Below are positions 14,555 through 23,044 of a DNA stretch of 31,927 bases, piece after piece. The stretch is taken from positions 8,524 through 40,450 of the forward strand of contig HF994149.1 in the NCBI GenBank assembly GCA_000436915.1, read 5' to 3'. The notes under the pieces were generated by a model that did no database searches, had not been told where the DNA came from, and worked only from the letters and a program-made list of their open reading frames with translations. Positions within the stretch are counted from its first letter, which is position 1. Each line of letters begins with the position of its first letter. The position numbers and the translations under genes are program-made. The DNA comes from Prevotella sp. CAG:1092 (lineage in GTDB: Bacteria; Bacteroidota; Bacteroidia; Bacteroidales; Bacteroidaceae).

Positions 14555-14602
14555 AAAGGTAAAAGGGTAAAAGGGTAAAAGGGTAAAAAAGTAAAAGAGT
14601 AT
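14531..14602 (+). repeat. Nine tandem 8-bp repeats between TolC and MacA genes
   Basis: Units of the form AARRGTAA (such as AAGGGTAA, AAAAGTAA, AAGAGTAA) run without interruption from inside the TolC stop region to 18 bases before the adaptor start codon. Eight is not a multiple of three, so slippage would alter the TolC tail or the spacing to the next start. Confidence 0.9.
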
Positions 14603-14619
14603 AAAAATCAAAGCTAAAT

Positions 14620-15840
14620 ATGAAAAAAATAAGCAAAGTATGGATAGCTGTAGGCATAGTTGCAGTCGTGGCTATCGCTGCCTGGCTGATGTCGGGTGGT
14701 AAGAAGAAGGAGGATGTGCAATTCGTCACAGAAAAGGTGGCTAAGTCGACCATCCAGAATAGCATCACCGCCACAGGTACCATAGAGGCTGTGACTTCGG
14801 TTACGGTAGGTACACAGGTGTCGGGTATAGTAAACAAACTGTATGTTGACTACAACTCTGTGGTTAAGAAGGGACAGGTGATAGCAGAGCTCGACAAGAC
14901 AAACTTGGTTAGCGCCCTAAACGCAGCAAAGGCAAATTTGCAGAGCGCTAAAGCTAATCAGCAGAGTGCGCAGGCTAATTTGAACTATCAGCTTGCAAAC
15001 TATAATCGCTATAAGACTCTTTATCAGAAGGGATTGGTTAGCGCCAACGATTATGAGTCTGCCCACCTTTCGTATCAGCAGGCTAAAGAGCAGGCTAACG
15101 CAAATCTACAGAGCGTGAAGTCGGCACAAGAAGAGGTGCAGCGTGCACAGACTAACCTTGGCTATGCTACCATCACATCGCCTATTGATGGCGTGGTAAT
15201 TTCGAAGAGCGTAGAGGAAGGACAGACTGTGGCAGCAAGCTTCAGTACTCCGGAACTCTTTACCATAGCCAAAGACTTGACAAACATGCAGGTTGTGGCA
15301 GATGTCGACGAGGCTGATATAGGCGATGTTGCTGTTGGCGAACGCGTAACTTTCACCGTAGATGCTTATCCTAACGACACTTTCGAGGGTACAGTAAAGC
15401 AGGTTCGTTTGCAAGCTACTACTACCAACAACGTTGTGACATATGAGGTTGTGATTAGCGCACCAAACGCAGAATTGAAGCTTAAGCCAGGTCTTACTGC
15501 CAACGTAACAATTTATACAGCAGAGCGCCAGGGTGTGACTTGCACTACAGCTAAAGCCCTCCGCTTTACTCCAACTAAAGAGACTGTTGGAAACAGAAAA
15601 ATCATTGATTGCAATGGTAAGAATAAGGTGTGGACTCTTGAGGGCAACACATTGAAGGCTCATGCCGTGAAGATTGGTATGACCGATGGTATCCATACAG
15701 AAATTATCAGCGGTATTGGCGAAGGTACAGAGATTATCACCGAACTAAAAGTGATAACAGCCGACGACGAAGCCGAAGCTACAGCATCTGGCGAAAAGAG
15801 TCCTTTTGCTCCAGGCCCTCCGGGAAAAAAGAAAAAGTAA
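14620..15840 (+). CDS. MacA-like periplasmic adaptor (membrane fusion protein)
   Basis: 406 residues. An N-terminal membrane anchor (about 7-25, VWIAVGIVAVVAIAAWLM) leads into a periplasmic adaptor. GTIEAVTSVTVGTQVSGIV and VKKGQVIAELD form the first half of the lipoyl domain. An alpha-helical hairpin rich in Ala/Gln/Asn (about 105-180, SAKANQQSAQANLNYQLANY) follows, then the second lipoyl half TSPIDGVVISKSVEEGQTV, a beta-barrel domain and the membrane-proximal domain. The C-terminus is an unusual Gly/Pro/Lys tail (PGPPGKKKK). It links the TolC-like duct to the ABC permease encoded downstream. Octamer repeats lie on both sides of the gene. Confidence 0.92.
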   Translation: MKKISKVWIAVGIVAVVAIAAWLMSGGKKKEDVQFVTEKVAKSTIQNSITATGTIEAVTSVTVGTQVSGIVNKLYVDYNSVVKKGQVIAELDKTNLVSALNAAKANLQSAKANQQSAQANLNYQLANYNRYKTLYQKGLVSANDYESAHLSYQQAKEQANANLQSVKSAQEEVQRAQTNLGYATITSPIDGVVISKSVEEGQTVAASFSTPELFTIAKDLTNMQVVADVDEADIGDVAVGERVTFTVDAYPNDTFEGTVKQVRLQATTTNNVVTYEVVISAPNAELKLKPGLTANVTIYTAERQGVTCTTAKALRFTPTKETVGNRKIIDCNGKNKVWTLEGNTLKAHAVKIGMTDGIHTEIISGIGEGTEIITELKVITADDEAEATASGEKSPFAPGPPGKKKK

Positions 15841-15899
15841 AAGAGTAAAAGAGTAAAAGGGTAATAAAAGAGTAAAAGGGTAAAAAAGTAAAAGAGTAA
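15833..15899 (+). repeat. Tandem 8-bp repeats between adaptor and ATPase genes
   Basis: Eight units of AARRGTAA (one with a 3-base insertion) start in the last codons of the adaptor gene and end 6 bases before the ATPase start codon. Same unit as at 14531-14602. Confidence 0.9.
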
Positions 15900-15905
15900 A
15901 TTATC

Positions 15906-16667
15906 ATGGAAACGAATGATAACAGAAAGGTGGTGATAGAGCTTCAAGATGTGAAGCGCGACTTCATGGTTGGCGACGAGACTGTTCATGCTTTGCGTGG
16001 CGTATCGTTTAAGATTTATGAAGGCGAATTTGTCACCATCATGGGAAAGTCGGGTTCAGGAAAGTCTACCCTACTCAACCAGCTTGGCTGCTTGGATACT
16101 CCATCAAGTGGCGAATATCTTCTTGATGGTATCAGCGTGCGCACCATGTCGAAGTCGCAACGTGCAATACTTCGTAATCGCAAGATAGGTTTTATATTCC
16201 AGAACTATAATCTTCTGCCTAAGACTACGAGTGTAGAGAATGTTGAACTTCCGCTGATGTATAATGCTGAGGTTACTGCCGAGGAGAGACAGAAGCGTGC
16301 AATAGCAGCATTGACGGCAGTTGGTTTGGGTGAGCGCTTGTATCACAAATCAAACCAGATGTCGGGTGGTCAGATGCAGCGTGTAGCCATTGCTCGTGCA
16401 TTAGTAAACAATCCTGCCGTAATTCTTGCTGACGAGGCAACAGGTAACCTCGACACTCGTACCAGCTTCGAGATATTGGTATTGTTTCAAAAGCTTTATG
16501 CCGAAGGACGCACCATCATCTTCGTAACTCACAACCCCGATATTACTAACTATAGCAGCAGAAATATCGAGCTTAGGGATGGCAGAGTGATTAGCGACAA
16601 GATTAACGACCATGTGCTCTCTGCGGCTGAAGGATTGGCAGCGCTACCTGCGAATACGGATGAGTAA
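15906..16667 (+). CDS. ABC transporter ATPase (LolD/MacB type)
   Basis: 253 residues, a stand-alone nucleotide-binding domain. Walker A GKSGSGKST (47-55), Q-loop FIFQNYNLLPKTT, signature MSGGQMQR (152-159), Walker B with Asp176-Glu177 (VILADEATGNLD), and switch His in FVTHN. The short loop and the D-loop sequence GNLDT are typical of the LolD/FtsE/MacB subfamily, which power mechanotransmission rather than substrate passage. It pairs with the separate permease gene downstream; in E. coli MacB the two parts are fused. The start codon lies 6 bases after an octamer-repeat tract, so repeat length could affect translation. Confidence 0.94.
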   Translation: METNDNRKVVIELQDVKRDFMVGDETVHALRGVSFKIYEGEFVTIMGKSGSGKSTLLNQLGCLDTPSSGEYLLDGISVRTMSKSQRAILRNRKIGFIFQNYNLLPKTTSVENVELPLMYNAEVTAEERQKRAIAALTAVGLGERLYHKSNQMSGGQMQRVAIARALVNNPAVILADEATGNLDTRTSFEILVLFQKLYAEGRTIIFVTHNPDITNYSSRNIELRDGRVISDKINDHVLSAAEGLAALPANTDE

Positions 16668-16742
16668 GAAGTGAAGAATGAAGAATTTAAGTGAAGAACG
16701 AAGAGTGAAGAGTGAAGAGTGAAGAATTTAAATGAAGAATTC
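16668..16742 (+). repeat. GTGAAGAR-type repeats between ATPase and permease genes
   Basis: A purine-rich, imperfect octamer array (GTGAAGAA, GTGAAGAG and similar, interrupted by AATTTAA) begins at the ATPase stop codon and ends about 30 bases before the permease start. Confidence 0.8.
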
Positions 16743-16771
16743 TATGCTCTAAATTCTATAATTAATATATT

Positions 16772-18010
16772 ATGAACTACAGCAATCTTTTCAAAATAGC
16801 CATACGCGCAATAGGTGCCAACAAGATGCGCTCGTTTCTTACCGCATTGGGAATCATCATCGGTGTGGCTTCGGTCATCACGATGCTTGCCATCGGTCAG
16901 GGTTCGAAGCGAAGCATTCAGGCTAACATTGCCGAAATGGGTTCAAATATGATTATGATTCAGCCTGGTGCCGATATGCGTGGCGGAGTTAGACAGGACG
17001 CTTCAGCTATGGAGACTCTGAAAATGACCGACTACGAAGGTATCAAGAATGAATGTAATTATATAAAGGCTATTAGTCCGCTGGTGAGTAAAAGCGGACA
17101 ATGGATTTATGGCAATAACAATACTCCATCGTCGCTCTATGGCATCAACCAAGACTATCTGGAGATACGACAGTTGAGCGTTGACGAAGGCGAAATGTTT
17201 ACCGATGCTGATATCAAGTCGAGTGCAAAGGTGTGTATCTTAGGACAAACTGTTGTCGACAATCTTTTCCCTGATGGCTCCGATCCTGTGGGCAAGGTGG
17301 TGAGATTTAATTCCATTCCTTTCCGCGTGATTGGTGTGCTGAAGAAGAAAGGCTACAACTCTATGGGTATGGACCAAGACGACCTTGTGCTTGCTCCTTA
17401 TACCACGGTGATGAAGCGTATTTTGGCTCAAACATATCTTAGTGGTATACAATGTTCTGCCATCACAGAGGGCGTAACCGACAAGGCTACAGAGCAGATA
17501 ACAGAAATATTGCGTCGTAACCATAAGTTGAAGGATGCTACAGATACTACCGAGGCTGACGACGACGACTTCAACATACGTTCGCAAGAGGAATTGGCAA
17601 GCATGATGAATTCCACTACCGACATGCTAACAATCCTGCTGGGATGTGTGGCAGGAATATCGCTCATCGTGGGTGGTATCGGTATCATGAACATCATGTA
17701 TGTATCTGTTACAGAGCGCACACGAGAAATTGGTTTGCGTATGAGTGTTGGAGCTCGAGGCATCGACATTCTAAACCAATTTCTTATAGAGGCAATATTG
17801 TTGAGCGTAACTGGTGGACTGATAGGAGTATTGCTTGGCGTTGGTGCCAGCTATGCCGTAAACCTGATAGCTCGTTGGCCTATCTATATCCAACCATGGA
17901 GCATCATCATGAGTTTCGCAGTCTGCACCTTTACTGGAGTTTTCTTCGGATGGTATCCTGCCAAGAAGGCTGCACAGCTCGACCCTATCGAGGCTATAAG
18001 ATACGAATAG
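16772..18010 (+). CDS. MacB/FtsX-type ABC transporter permease
   Basis: 412 residues with the MacB layout. TM1 at about 20-42 (FLTALGIIIGVASVITMLAIG) is followed by a large periplasmic core domain (about 45-280, including GSNMIMIQPGADMRGG and the segment starting VCILGQTVVDNLFP). The FtsX domain has three helices (about 285-310 with GGIGIMNIMYVSV, 335-365, 375-395). The RTREIGLRMSVGAR segment is the coupling helix that contacts the ATPase. The C-terminal YPAKKAAQLDPIEAIRYE is characteristic of the family. It completes a TolC-adaptor-ATPase-permease operon. Substrates of such systems include peptides, macrolides or lipopeptides; nothing here decides which. Confidence 0.93.
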   Translation: MNYSNLFKIAIRAIGANKMRSFLTALGIIIGVASVITMLAIGQGSKRSIQANIAEMGSNMIMIQPGADMRGGVRQDASAMETLKMTDYEGIKNECNYIKAISPLVSKSGQWIYGNNNTPSSLYGINQDYLEIRQLSVDEGEMFTDADIKSSAKVCILGQTVVDNLFPDGSDPVGKVVRFNSIPFRVIGVLKKKGYNSMGMDQDDLVLAPYTTVMKRILAQTYLSGIQCSAITEGVTDKATEQITEILRRNHKLKDATDTTEADDDDFNIRSQEELASMMNSTTDMLTILLGCVAGISLIVGGIGIMNIMYVSVTERTREIGLRMSVGARGIDILNQFLIEAILLSVTGGLIGVLLGVGASYAVNLIARWPIYIQPWSIIMSFAVCTFTGVFFGWYPAKKAAQLDPIEAIRYE

Positions 18011-18050
18011 CCAGACTCGTAAACCATAGAAGTAATAATTAAACTTTAGT

Positions 18051-18112
18051 ATAAACGAAAAAAAAGTGGAAAGACCTCTATATCAGAGAGCTTTCCACTT
18101 ATTTCGTTTATA
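18051..18112. terminator. Bidirectional terminator between permease and KduD-like genes
   Basis: AAGTGGAAAG pairs with CTTTCCACTT, with an inner CTCT/AGAG stem and an outer ATAAACGAAA/TTTCGTTTAT stem. It lies between convergent genes, with A/T runs suited to both directions. Confidence 0.85.
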
Positions 18113-18115
18113 TAA

Positions 18116-18910
18116 TTAAGGTTGTTTGCCGATATATGCCAAGATACCTCCATCAACATAAAGAATGTGACCATTTACGAAGTTTGAAGCATCGCTTGCA
18201 AGGAATACAACCGGACCCATGAGGTCTTCTGGCTCACCCCAACGTGCAGCAGGAGTCTTAGCAAGAATGAAACTATCGAAAGGATGACGTGAACCATCAG
18301 GCTGACGTTCACGCAAAGGAGCTGTCTGAGGAGTGGCAATATAGCCAGGACCAATACCATTACACTGGATATTATACTCACCAAACTCTGCACAGATGTT
18401 GCGTGTAAGCATCTTTAAACCTCCCTTAGCTGCAGCATAAGCAGAAACCGTTTCACGACCAAGTTCCGACATCATAGAGCAGATGTTGATAATCTTACCG
18501 TGTCCCTTCTCTTTCATTCCTGGGATAACAGCCTTAGAAACGATGAAAGGAGCATTGAGGTCGATATCAACAACCTGACGGAAATCCTCAAGCGACATCT
18601 CGGTCATAGGAATACGCTTGATGATACCAGCGTTGTTAACAAGGATGTCGATAACACCAAGTTCCTTGTTGATGTCTGCAACCATTGCATTTACCTGCTC
18701 TTCATTAGTAACATCGCAGATGTAACCATGTGCCTCAATACCCTTTGCCTTATAGTCGGCAAGAGCCTGATCCATGTGATGTTGAGAACGGCAATTAAAC
18801 GCAATCTTTGCGCCTGCATTGTACAGAGCCTCAGCCATAGCAAAACCTATGCCATAAGCAGCTCCTGTAACGAGGGCTACCTTGCCTTCGAGTGAAAACA
18901 TTTTGTCCAT
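18116..18910 (-). CDS. SDR dehydrogenase, gluconate 5-dehydrogenase/KduD type
   Basis: 264 residues, a classical short-chain dehydrogenase. TGAAYGIG (15-22) binds NAD(P), NNAG is at 92-95, and the catalytic triad is Ser145, Tyr158 and Lys162 (SAYAAAKGG). The C-terminal GHILYVDGGILAYIGKQP is typical of the gluconate 5-dehydrogenase / 2-dehydro-3-deoxy-D-gluconate 5-dehydrogenase branch, which acts on sugar acids from pectin or other uronate breakdown. Members differ in substrate, so I do not choose between KduD and IdnO. No kduI is adjacent. The start could also be Met4. The gene has a strong promoter about 100 bases upstream and an octamer-repeat tract in its leader. Confidence 0.87.
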   Translation of the reverse strand: MDKMFSLEGKVALVTGAAYGIGFAMAEALYNAGAKIAFNCRSQHHMDQALADYKAKGIEAHGYICDVTNEEQVNAMVADINKELGVIDILVNNAGIIKRIPMTEMSLEDFRQVVDIDLNAPFIVSKAVIPGMKEKGHGKIINICSMMSELGRETVSAYAAAKGGLKMLTRNICAEFGEYNIQCNGIGPGYIATPQTAPLRERQPDGSRHPFDSFILAKTPAARWGEPEDLMGPVVFLASDASNFVNGHILYVDGGILAYIGKQP

Positions 18911-18924
18911 AGATTAATATTAAA

Positions 18925-18948
18925 TTAACAAGTTGACAAGTTAACGAG
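18925..18948 (-). repeat. Three tandem octamers in the KduD-like leader
   Basis: TTAACAAG TTGACAAG TTAACGAG as read on the plus strand, 15 bases upstream of the start codon of the minus-strand dehydrogenase gene. Confidence 0.7.
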
Positions 18949-19006
18949 TAGAGAAGCTTATATATTAGAGCAACCCCGCCACTTGTTTGCTTTGAGTTAC
19001 TTTTTG

Positions 19007-19037
19007 CAAAAGTAAGGAATAATTCATATATAACAAA
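19007..19037 (-). promoter_or_regulatory. Promoter of the KduD-like gene
   Basis: On the minus strand: TTTG (19034-19037), 19 bases, TACTTTTG (19007-19014). Predicted leader about 90 bases. Confidence 0.75.
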
Positions 19038-19141
19038 GTTTTCAGAATATATTTCACGCTTATCATGCAAAATATCTCATTTTAATTATACTATATCTTG
19101 GTAAAATAGAGATAAGAATAATAGAGATGAAGTATTAAACG

Positions 19142-19180
19142 CAAAAAAGGCAATTTCAATAAAGAAATTGCCTTTATATT
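19142..19180 (-). terminator. Terminator after tRNA-Cys
   Basis: AAAGGCAATTTC (19146-19157) pairs perfectly with GAAATTGCCTTT (19164-19175) over a 6-base loop. On the minus strand a run of T follows directly. Confidence 0.85.
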
Positions 19181-19182
19181 GA

Positions 19183-19252
19183 GGTGCCTGGCAGAGTCGA
19201 ACTGCCTTGAGCGGTTTTGCAGACCGATACCTAACCGTTCGGACAAGGCACC
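19183..19252 (-). tRNA. tRNA-Cys (anticodon GCA)
   Basis: On the minus strand: acceptor stem GGTGCCT/AGGCACC (7 bp), an anticodon loop CTGCAAA with GCA, and T-arm GGCAG-TTCGACT-CTGCC. No CCA is encoded. Short (70 nt), as is usual for tRNA-Cys. Confidence 0.95.
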
Positions 19253-19270
19253 CTGTTGTTAAATGCGGTG

Positions 19271-19302
19271 CAAAGGTAGTATAATTATTTTATTCTACCA
19301 AA
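19271..19302 (-). promoter_or_regulatory. Promoter of tRNA-Cys
   Basis: On the minus strand: TTTG (19299-19302), 20 bases, TACCTTTG (19271-19278). It overlaps the 3' end of the upstream FeoB-associated gene. The 18 bases covering the -7 box and start region are identical to the rpsF promoter. Confidence 0.85.
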
Positions 19303-19499
19303 TTTTCTGCATTCTTTTTTTCATTTATTCGTTGCAAAAGCTCTTTTCTGCTTTTACACCGCCCAGCTTTATCCTTTAACGGGCAGCCTTGGCAACCGCT
19401 ACACAGGCTATCTGTGTGGGTTGCCGCATAGTAGATTTTCCATATAGCGTATGCCAAGGCTACTGCCAAAATGATGAATACTATAATGTATTGTAACAT
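19290..19499 (-). CDS. FeoB-associated Cys-rich membrane protein
   Basis: 69 residues: an N-terminal transmembrane helix (about 3-24, IIVFIILAVALAYAIWKIYY), then a cysteine cluster CSGCQGCPLKD at about 33-43 and a further Cys at 48, then a charged tail. This matches the FeoB-associated small proteins, thought to assist ferrous iron uptake. No feoA or feoB is in the window, so it is an orphan here. It starts 2 bases after the stop codon of the DUF4861 gene and is probably co-transcribed with it; its 3' end overlaps the tRNA-Cys promoter. Confidence 0.8.
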   Translation of the reverse strand: MLQYIIVFIILAVALAYAIWKIYYAATHTDSLCSGCQGCPLKDKAGRCKSRKELLQRINEKKNAENLVE

Positions 19500-19501
19500 A
19501 T

Positions 19502-20713
19502 TTATTCAATTGTAATCTTTAATGGCGACTCGAGAGCATTCATAAAACCATTAATGCGAAGCTGCCATTCATCCTGGTTTCTAACATCGTAACAACTCCA
19601 TGCGCTACCAAAGTAGTATGTATAGCGCTGGTTGTTCTTCAGATTCTTCACCACTCCTACAGCATGACCTGCAATAGCACCTTCTGGTTTGTCGTAGAAG
19701 AGCTTCTTGCACTTTGCTCCTTCTGGAAACAAGGCTGCTACATAAATTTGGAAACCATATTTGTCTGGAGACTCTGTAGGGTCTGCATACTGCACATAGT
19801 TTTTGCCTATTACCACACTCTCTGTATCGGCAGTATGGACAACAACTCCTGAAGCAAAGTCGCAAGGCTGAGTAAGACCAGTATACCAAACTACCATTTT
19901 ATTGAAGTTGGAACCCTTGTCAAGACTGATGACGCGATGCTCAACCACACCTTCGTCGTTCTTAATCGTAGTAGGATTATATGTAAGCTCAACTGTGAAG
20001 CGAAGCGGACCATTGTCCAAAATCTTATAAGTCTTGTAGCAATAAGGGAAGATGAGCTTGTCGCCATCCATAAGCGCAGGAGCGCCACAACCAAGTGAAG
20101 GACCTACGCCATAGCAGTCGAGACCGCGACCATGGTCGAGATGGAACGAGGTGTGAAGATTGGTATAATCGTCTTTGCGACCATTGCCAAGTTCATATCC
20201 ACGCACGTTGCCATCATAGTCGATATAATATCGGTCGCGCATATCAAGTTCTGGACTATTCTTTGTCCAAACATCGGTACCAAACGAGCGTTCACCACTC
20301 TTCTGCAAAGGTGGGCCATATACACGGTATGCACCACGATCGTTTTCCCATCCTATATCATCCTTACGAGTAGGAAATCTGTTTCCATCCACCCAACGGC
20401 GCATAGGCTCTGGAGTACCTTTCACGATAGTATATGTGGTGGTGCCACATGGTTTTACAGCTGCATCGATAAGGAGTTTACCATCATGTGTAATCTGATA
20501 GTCAACCTGCTGGCGCATACCATTCTTAACCACAAAAGTCTCATCGTCGTCAATGCCAAGCTTTGCGCGCACATCTTTAACGTCAATCTCAACGAGCTCC
20601 TGACGCTGGAATCGTTCGTCGTTCACAATCTTCACCTTCACGTCGGCTGCCTGAGCAAAAGTTGGAACGAGCATGGCGATCGAAGCAAGACAAGTTAGTT
20701 TCTTGAAGTTCAT
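19502..20713 (-). CDS. DUF4861 family secreted protein (copy 1)
   Basis: 403 residues with a signal peptide (about 1-22, ending FAQA-AD). After an N-terminal beta-rich region come motifs typical of DUF4861: RKDDIGWENDRGAYRVYGP, DVWTKNSPELDMRDRYYI, SFHLDHGRGLDCYGVGPSLG and the WYTGL segment. The many conserved Trp, Asp and His residues suggest a carbohydrate-active periplasmic protein. The family is frequent in glycan-degradation loci of Bacteroidota, but I know of no settled activity. A six-unit heptamer repeat sits 4 bases upstream of the start codon. The FeoB-associated gene follows 2 bases downstream. The second family member in the window (25183-26415) is divergent. Confidence 0.82.
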   Translation of the reverse strand: MNFKKLTCLASIAMLVPTFAQAADVKVKIVNDERFQRQELVEIDVKDVRAKLGIDDDETFVVKNGMRQQVDYQITHDGKLLIDAAVKPCGTTTYTIVKGTPEPMRRWVDGNRFPTRKDDIGWENDRGAYRVYGPPLQKSGERSFGTDVWTKNSPELDMRDRYYIDYDGNVRGYELGNGRKDDYTNLHTSFHLDHGRGLDCYGVGPSLGCGAPALMDGDKLIFPYCYKTYKILDNGPLRFTVELTYNPTTIKNDEGVVEHRVISLDKGSNFNKMVVWYTGLTQPCDFASGVVVHTADTESVVIGKNYVQYADPTESPDKYGFQIYVAALFPEGAKCKKLFYDKPEGAIAGHAVGVVKNLKNNQRYTYYFGSAWSCYDVRNQDEWQLRINGFMNALESPLKITIE

Positions 20714-20717
20714 AGTT

Positions 20718-20759
20718 GTTGATTGTTGATTGTTTATTGTTGATTGTTGATTGTTGATT
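20718..20759 (-). repeat. Six tandem heptamers upstream of DUF4861 copy 1
   Basis: GTTGATT repeated six times on the plus strand (one unit GTTTATT), i.e. AATCAAC on the coding strand, starting 4 bases before the ATG and occupying the ribosome-binding region. Confidence 0.9.
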
Positions 20760-20805
20760 TATAAGTTACATATTATAGCACATAGATTATTCAGATGCAC
20801 ACAGC

Positions 20806-23007
20806 TTATTTCAAATGGTCGTTGAACCATTCTGTAATCTGGCGCAACAGATGGCGACGAGTGTTGCCACCAAAGATGCTATGATTGCGGTTGGTATAGA
20901 TATTCTCCTTAAAGTCCTTATCTGCCTGCACCAAAGCCTCAGAATATTCAAATGTGTTTTGTGGATGCACATTATCATCAGCCAACCCATGACAAATCAA
21001 CAGAGCACCATTTAGCTTGTCGGCACGCGAAATAGGATTGTCGTCGTAGCCCGCAGCATTCTCTTTTGGAGTACGCATATAGCGCTCTGTATAGACTGTA
21101 TCATAGAAACGGTATGATGTAGGAGGCGCAACAGCCACACCAGCCTTGAAGACAGGACGACCTTCGCTCATACTCATCAAGGTACAGAATCCGCCATAGC
21201 TCCATCCCCAAATGCCGATATTGTTTTTATCAACATATGGCAAAGAGCCAAGATACAAAGCGGTCTCCACTTGGTCGCGAGCCTCGAGCTTACCAAGATT
21301 CAAATATGTAGACTTCTCGAAGTCAGAACCACGTCCGCCAGTTCCACGTCCGTCTACACAAACCACGATATATCCCTGCTGAGCAAGATACATATCGTAG
21401 GCACCACCCTGCCCCATAGAACCAGCATTCCAAGAGTTCATCACTTGCTGATTGCCTGGTCCGCTATACTGGAACATGATGACAGGATATTTGCGTGAGC
21501 TATCGAAGTTGGCAGGCTTAACCATCCATCCGTCGAGCTTCACGCCCTCAGAGGTAGTAAACGAGAATGCCTCTTTCTGAGTCCAACCATATTCTGCAAT
21601 CTTAGCCTTGAGTTCCTTATTGTCGAGGTTTGTAGAGAGCACACGTCCTTGGTTGTCGCGAGTGGTATAAACATAAGGAGTATTATAGTCGCTCCAAGTG
21701 TTGATAAAATAACGATAGTCGCCCGAGAAGATAGCGTAGTTGCATCCCTCTTTATCCGAAAGTCGTTCTATCTTGCCATTCTTATGTGCAACATAAATCT
21801 GACGGTCGTGAGGATTGATAGCGGCAGCCTGATAATAGATGTCACCAGTCTTCTCATCGTAGCCATAGATATCGGTAATATCGAATTTGCCTCCCACATG
21901 ACGAAGCTGAGTACCATTCATATTATATAGGTATATACCCGTATAGCCATCGCGGTCGCTTGGCATGAGGATATAGTCGTTGCCGATAGTTACCGAGCCG
22001 ATGGGTCCTTCTTTCACATATTTGTTAACCTTGTCTTGAACGAGCAACTGACTAACAGTAGAGCGAGGGTTTACGGCATAGAGGTTTAGCTCATCCTGAT
22101 GACGATTAGTGGTATAGACTATCATGCGAGCAGGATTGCTGGTACTCTTAAGGCGTGGGATATATCCATCGGCATCTACAGGTACCTGAAGCTGCTGGAT
22201 TTTCTTTGACTTTATATCAAAGCTCCATACCGAAACCTTGGCATTATCTTCGCCTGCTTTCGGATATTTGTAGCTATATTCGCCAGGGTATGTTTCATAT
22301 TCCTTATGTTCAGGTTTCATACCCTTGAAGAGCTGAAGAGAATATGTTTTGACAGCACTTTCGTCGAACTTTATCCAGCAAAGCATGGTGCCATCGGCAT
22401 TGAATTCGAGGGCTGAATTAAATGAAAATTCCTCTTCGTAAACCCAGTCTGGCAAACCATTTATAATATGATTGAATTTGCCATCCTTAGTAACTTGGCT
22501 CTCGCTATTATCGTAGAGAAGTTTTACGAGGAAGATGTTGTTGTCGCGAACGAATGCCACCTGCAATCCATCTGGTGACCATACAGGCACTTGCTGTTTG
22601 CCACCTTCAGAGAGTTTGTCGAGTCGGTGATTTTGCATATCATAGATGTAATAAACAGCCTTGAACGAGCGACGATATACTGATTCGGTCTGAGTCTGGA
22701 TAAGCATACGCTTGCCATCAGGCGACATGATGTAACCATCAAAACTCTTGATGATCTCGCCTATGGTATTGTTCACATCAAACAACACTCCGGTCTGCTT
22801 ACCTGTCTTAAATGAATACTTCACAATCTGCTTGCCGTCGGCAGAAATCTGGGCATACTGGTCGGTACCCTTCAGAGGGTCGATGCCACTAATACGCTTT
22901 GCTGCAAAAGTGCCGTTGGTGACAGACTGGATATCTATCTTCTCGGCAGCATTAATGGTAGTAGAAGCCATTAGAAAAAATGCACAAAAAATGAATAGCT
23001 TTTTCAT
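20806..23007 (-). CDS. Dipeptidyl-peptidase IV (S9B serine peptidase)
   Basis: 733 residues, secreted (signal peptide about 1-20). The N-terminal beta-propeller (about 40-480) includes a WVYEEEF motif (the Glu-Glu pair that binds the substrate amino terminus). The C-terminal alpha/beta-hydrolase domain (about 490-733) has nucleophile Ser603 in GWSYGGF, Asp677 in LADDNVHPQ and His709 in NRNHSIFG. Such enzymes remove X-Pro dipeptides and serve peptide and amino-acid feeding of asaccharolytic or proteolytic Bacteroidales. Length and order fit the family. It is divergent from the radical SAM gene, with overlapping promoters. Confidence 0.94.
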   Translation of the reverse strand: MKKLFIFCAFFLMASTTINAAEKIDIQSVTNGTFAAKRISGIDPLKGTDQYAQISADGKQIVKYSFKTGKQTGVLFDVNNTIGEIIKSFDGYIMSPDGKRMLIQTQTESVYRRSFKAVYYIYDMQNHRLDKLSEGGKQQVPVWSPDGLQVAFVRDNNIFLVKLLYDNSESQVTKDGKFNHIINGLPDWVYEEEFSFNSALEFNADGTMLCWIKFDESAVKTYSLQLFKGMKPEHKEYETYPGEYSYKYPKAGEDNAKVSVWSFDIKSKKIQQLQVPVDADGYIPRLKSTSNPARMIVYTTNRHQDELNLYAVNPRSTVSQLLVQDKVNKYVKEGPIGSVTIGNDYILMPSDRDGYTGIYLYNMNGTQLRHVGGKFDITDIYGYDEKTGDIYYQAAAINPHDRQIYVAHKNGKIERLSDKEGCNYAIFSGDYRYFINTWSDYNTPYVYTTRDNQGRVLSTNLDNKELKAKIAEYGWTQKEAFSFTTSEGVKLDGWMVKPANFDSSRKYPVIMFQYSGPGNQQVMNSWNAGSMGQGGAYDMYLAQQGYIVVCVDGRGTGGRGSDFEKSTYLNLGKLEARDQVETALYLGSLPYVDKNNIGIWGWSYGGFCTLMSMSEGRPVFKAGVAVAPPTSYRFYDTVYTERYMRTPKENAAGYDDNPISRADKLNGALLICHGLADDNVHPQNTFEYSEALVQADKDFKENIYTNRNHSIFGGNTRRHLLRQITEWFNDHLK

Positions 23008-23044
23008 ATATGATTTTAATTACTTATTTTCGAAAATAATAATG

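Noticed and set aside
14496..14837. Minus-strand frame with repeated FYPFTLL segments
   Set aside because: It is a translation of the octamer repeat tract and the antisense of the adaptor gene; the peptide repeats are a by-product.
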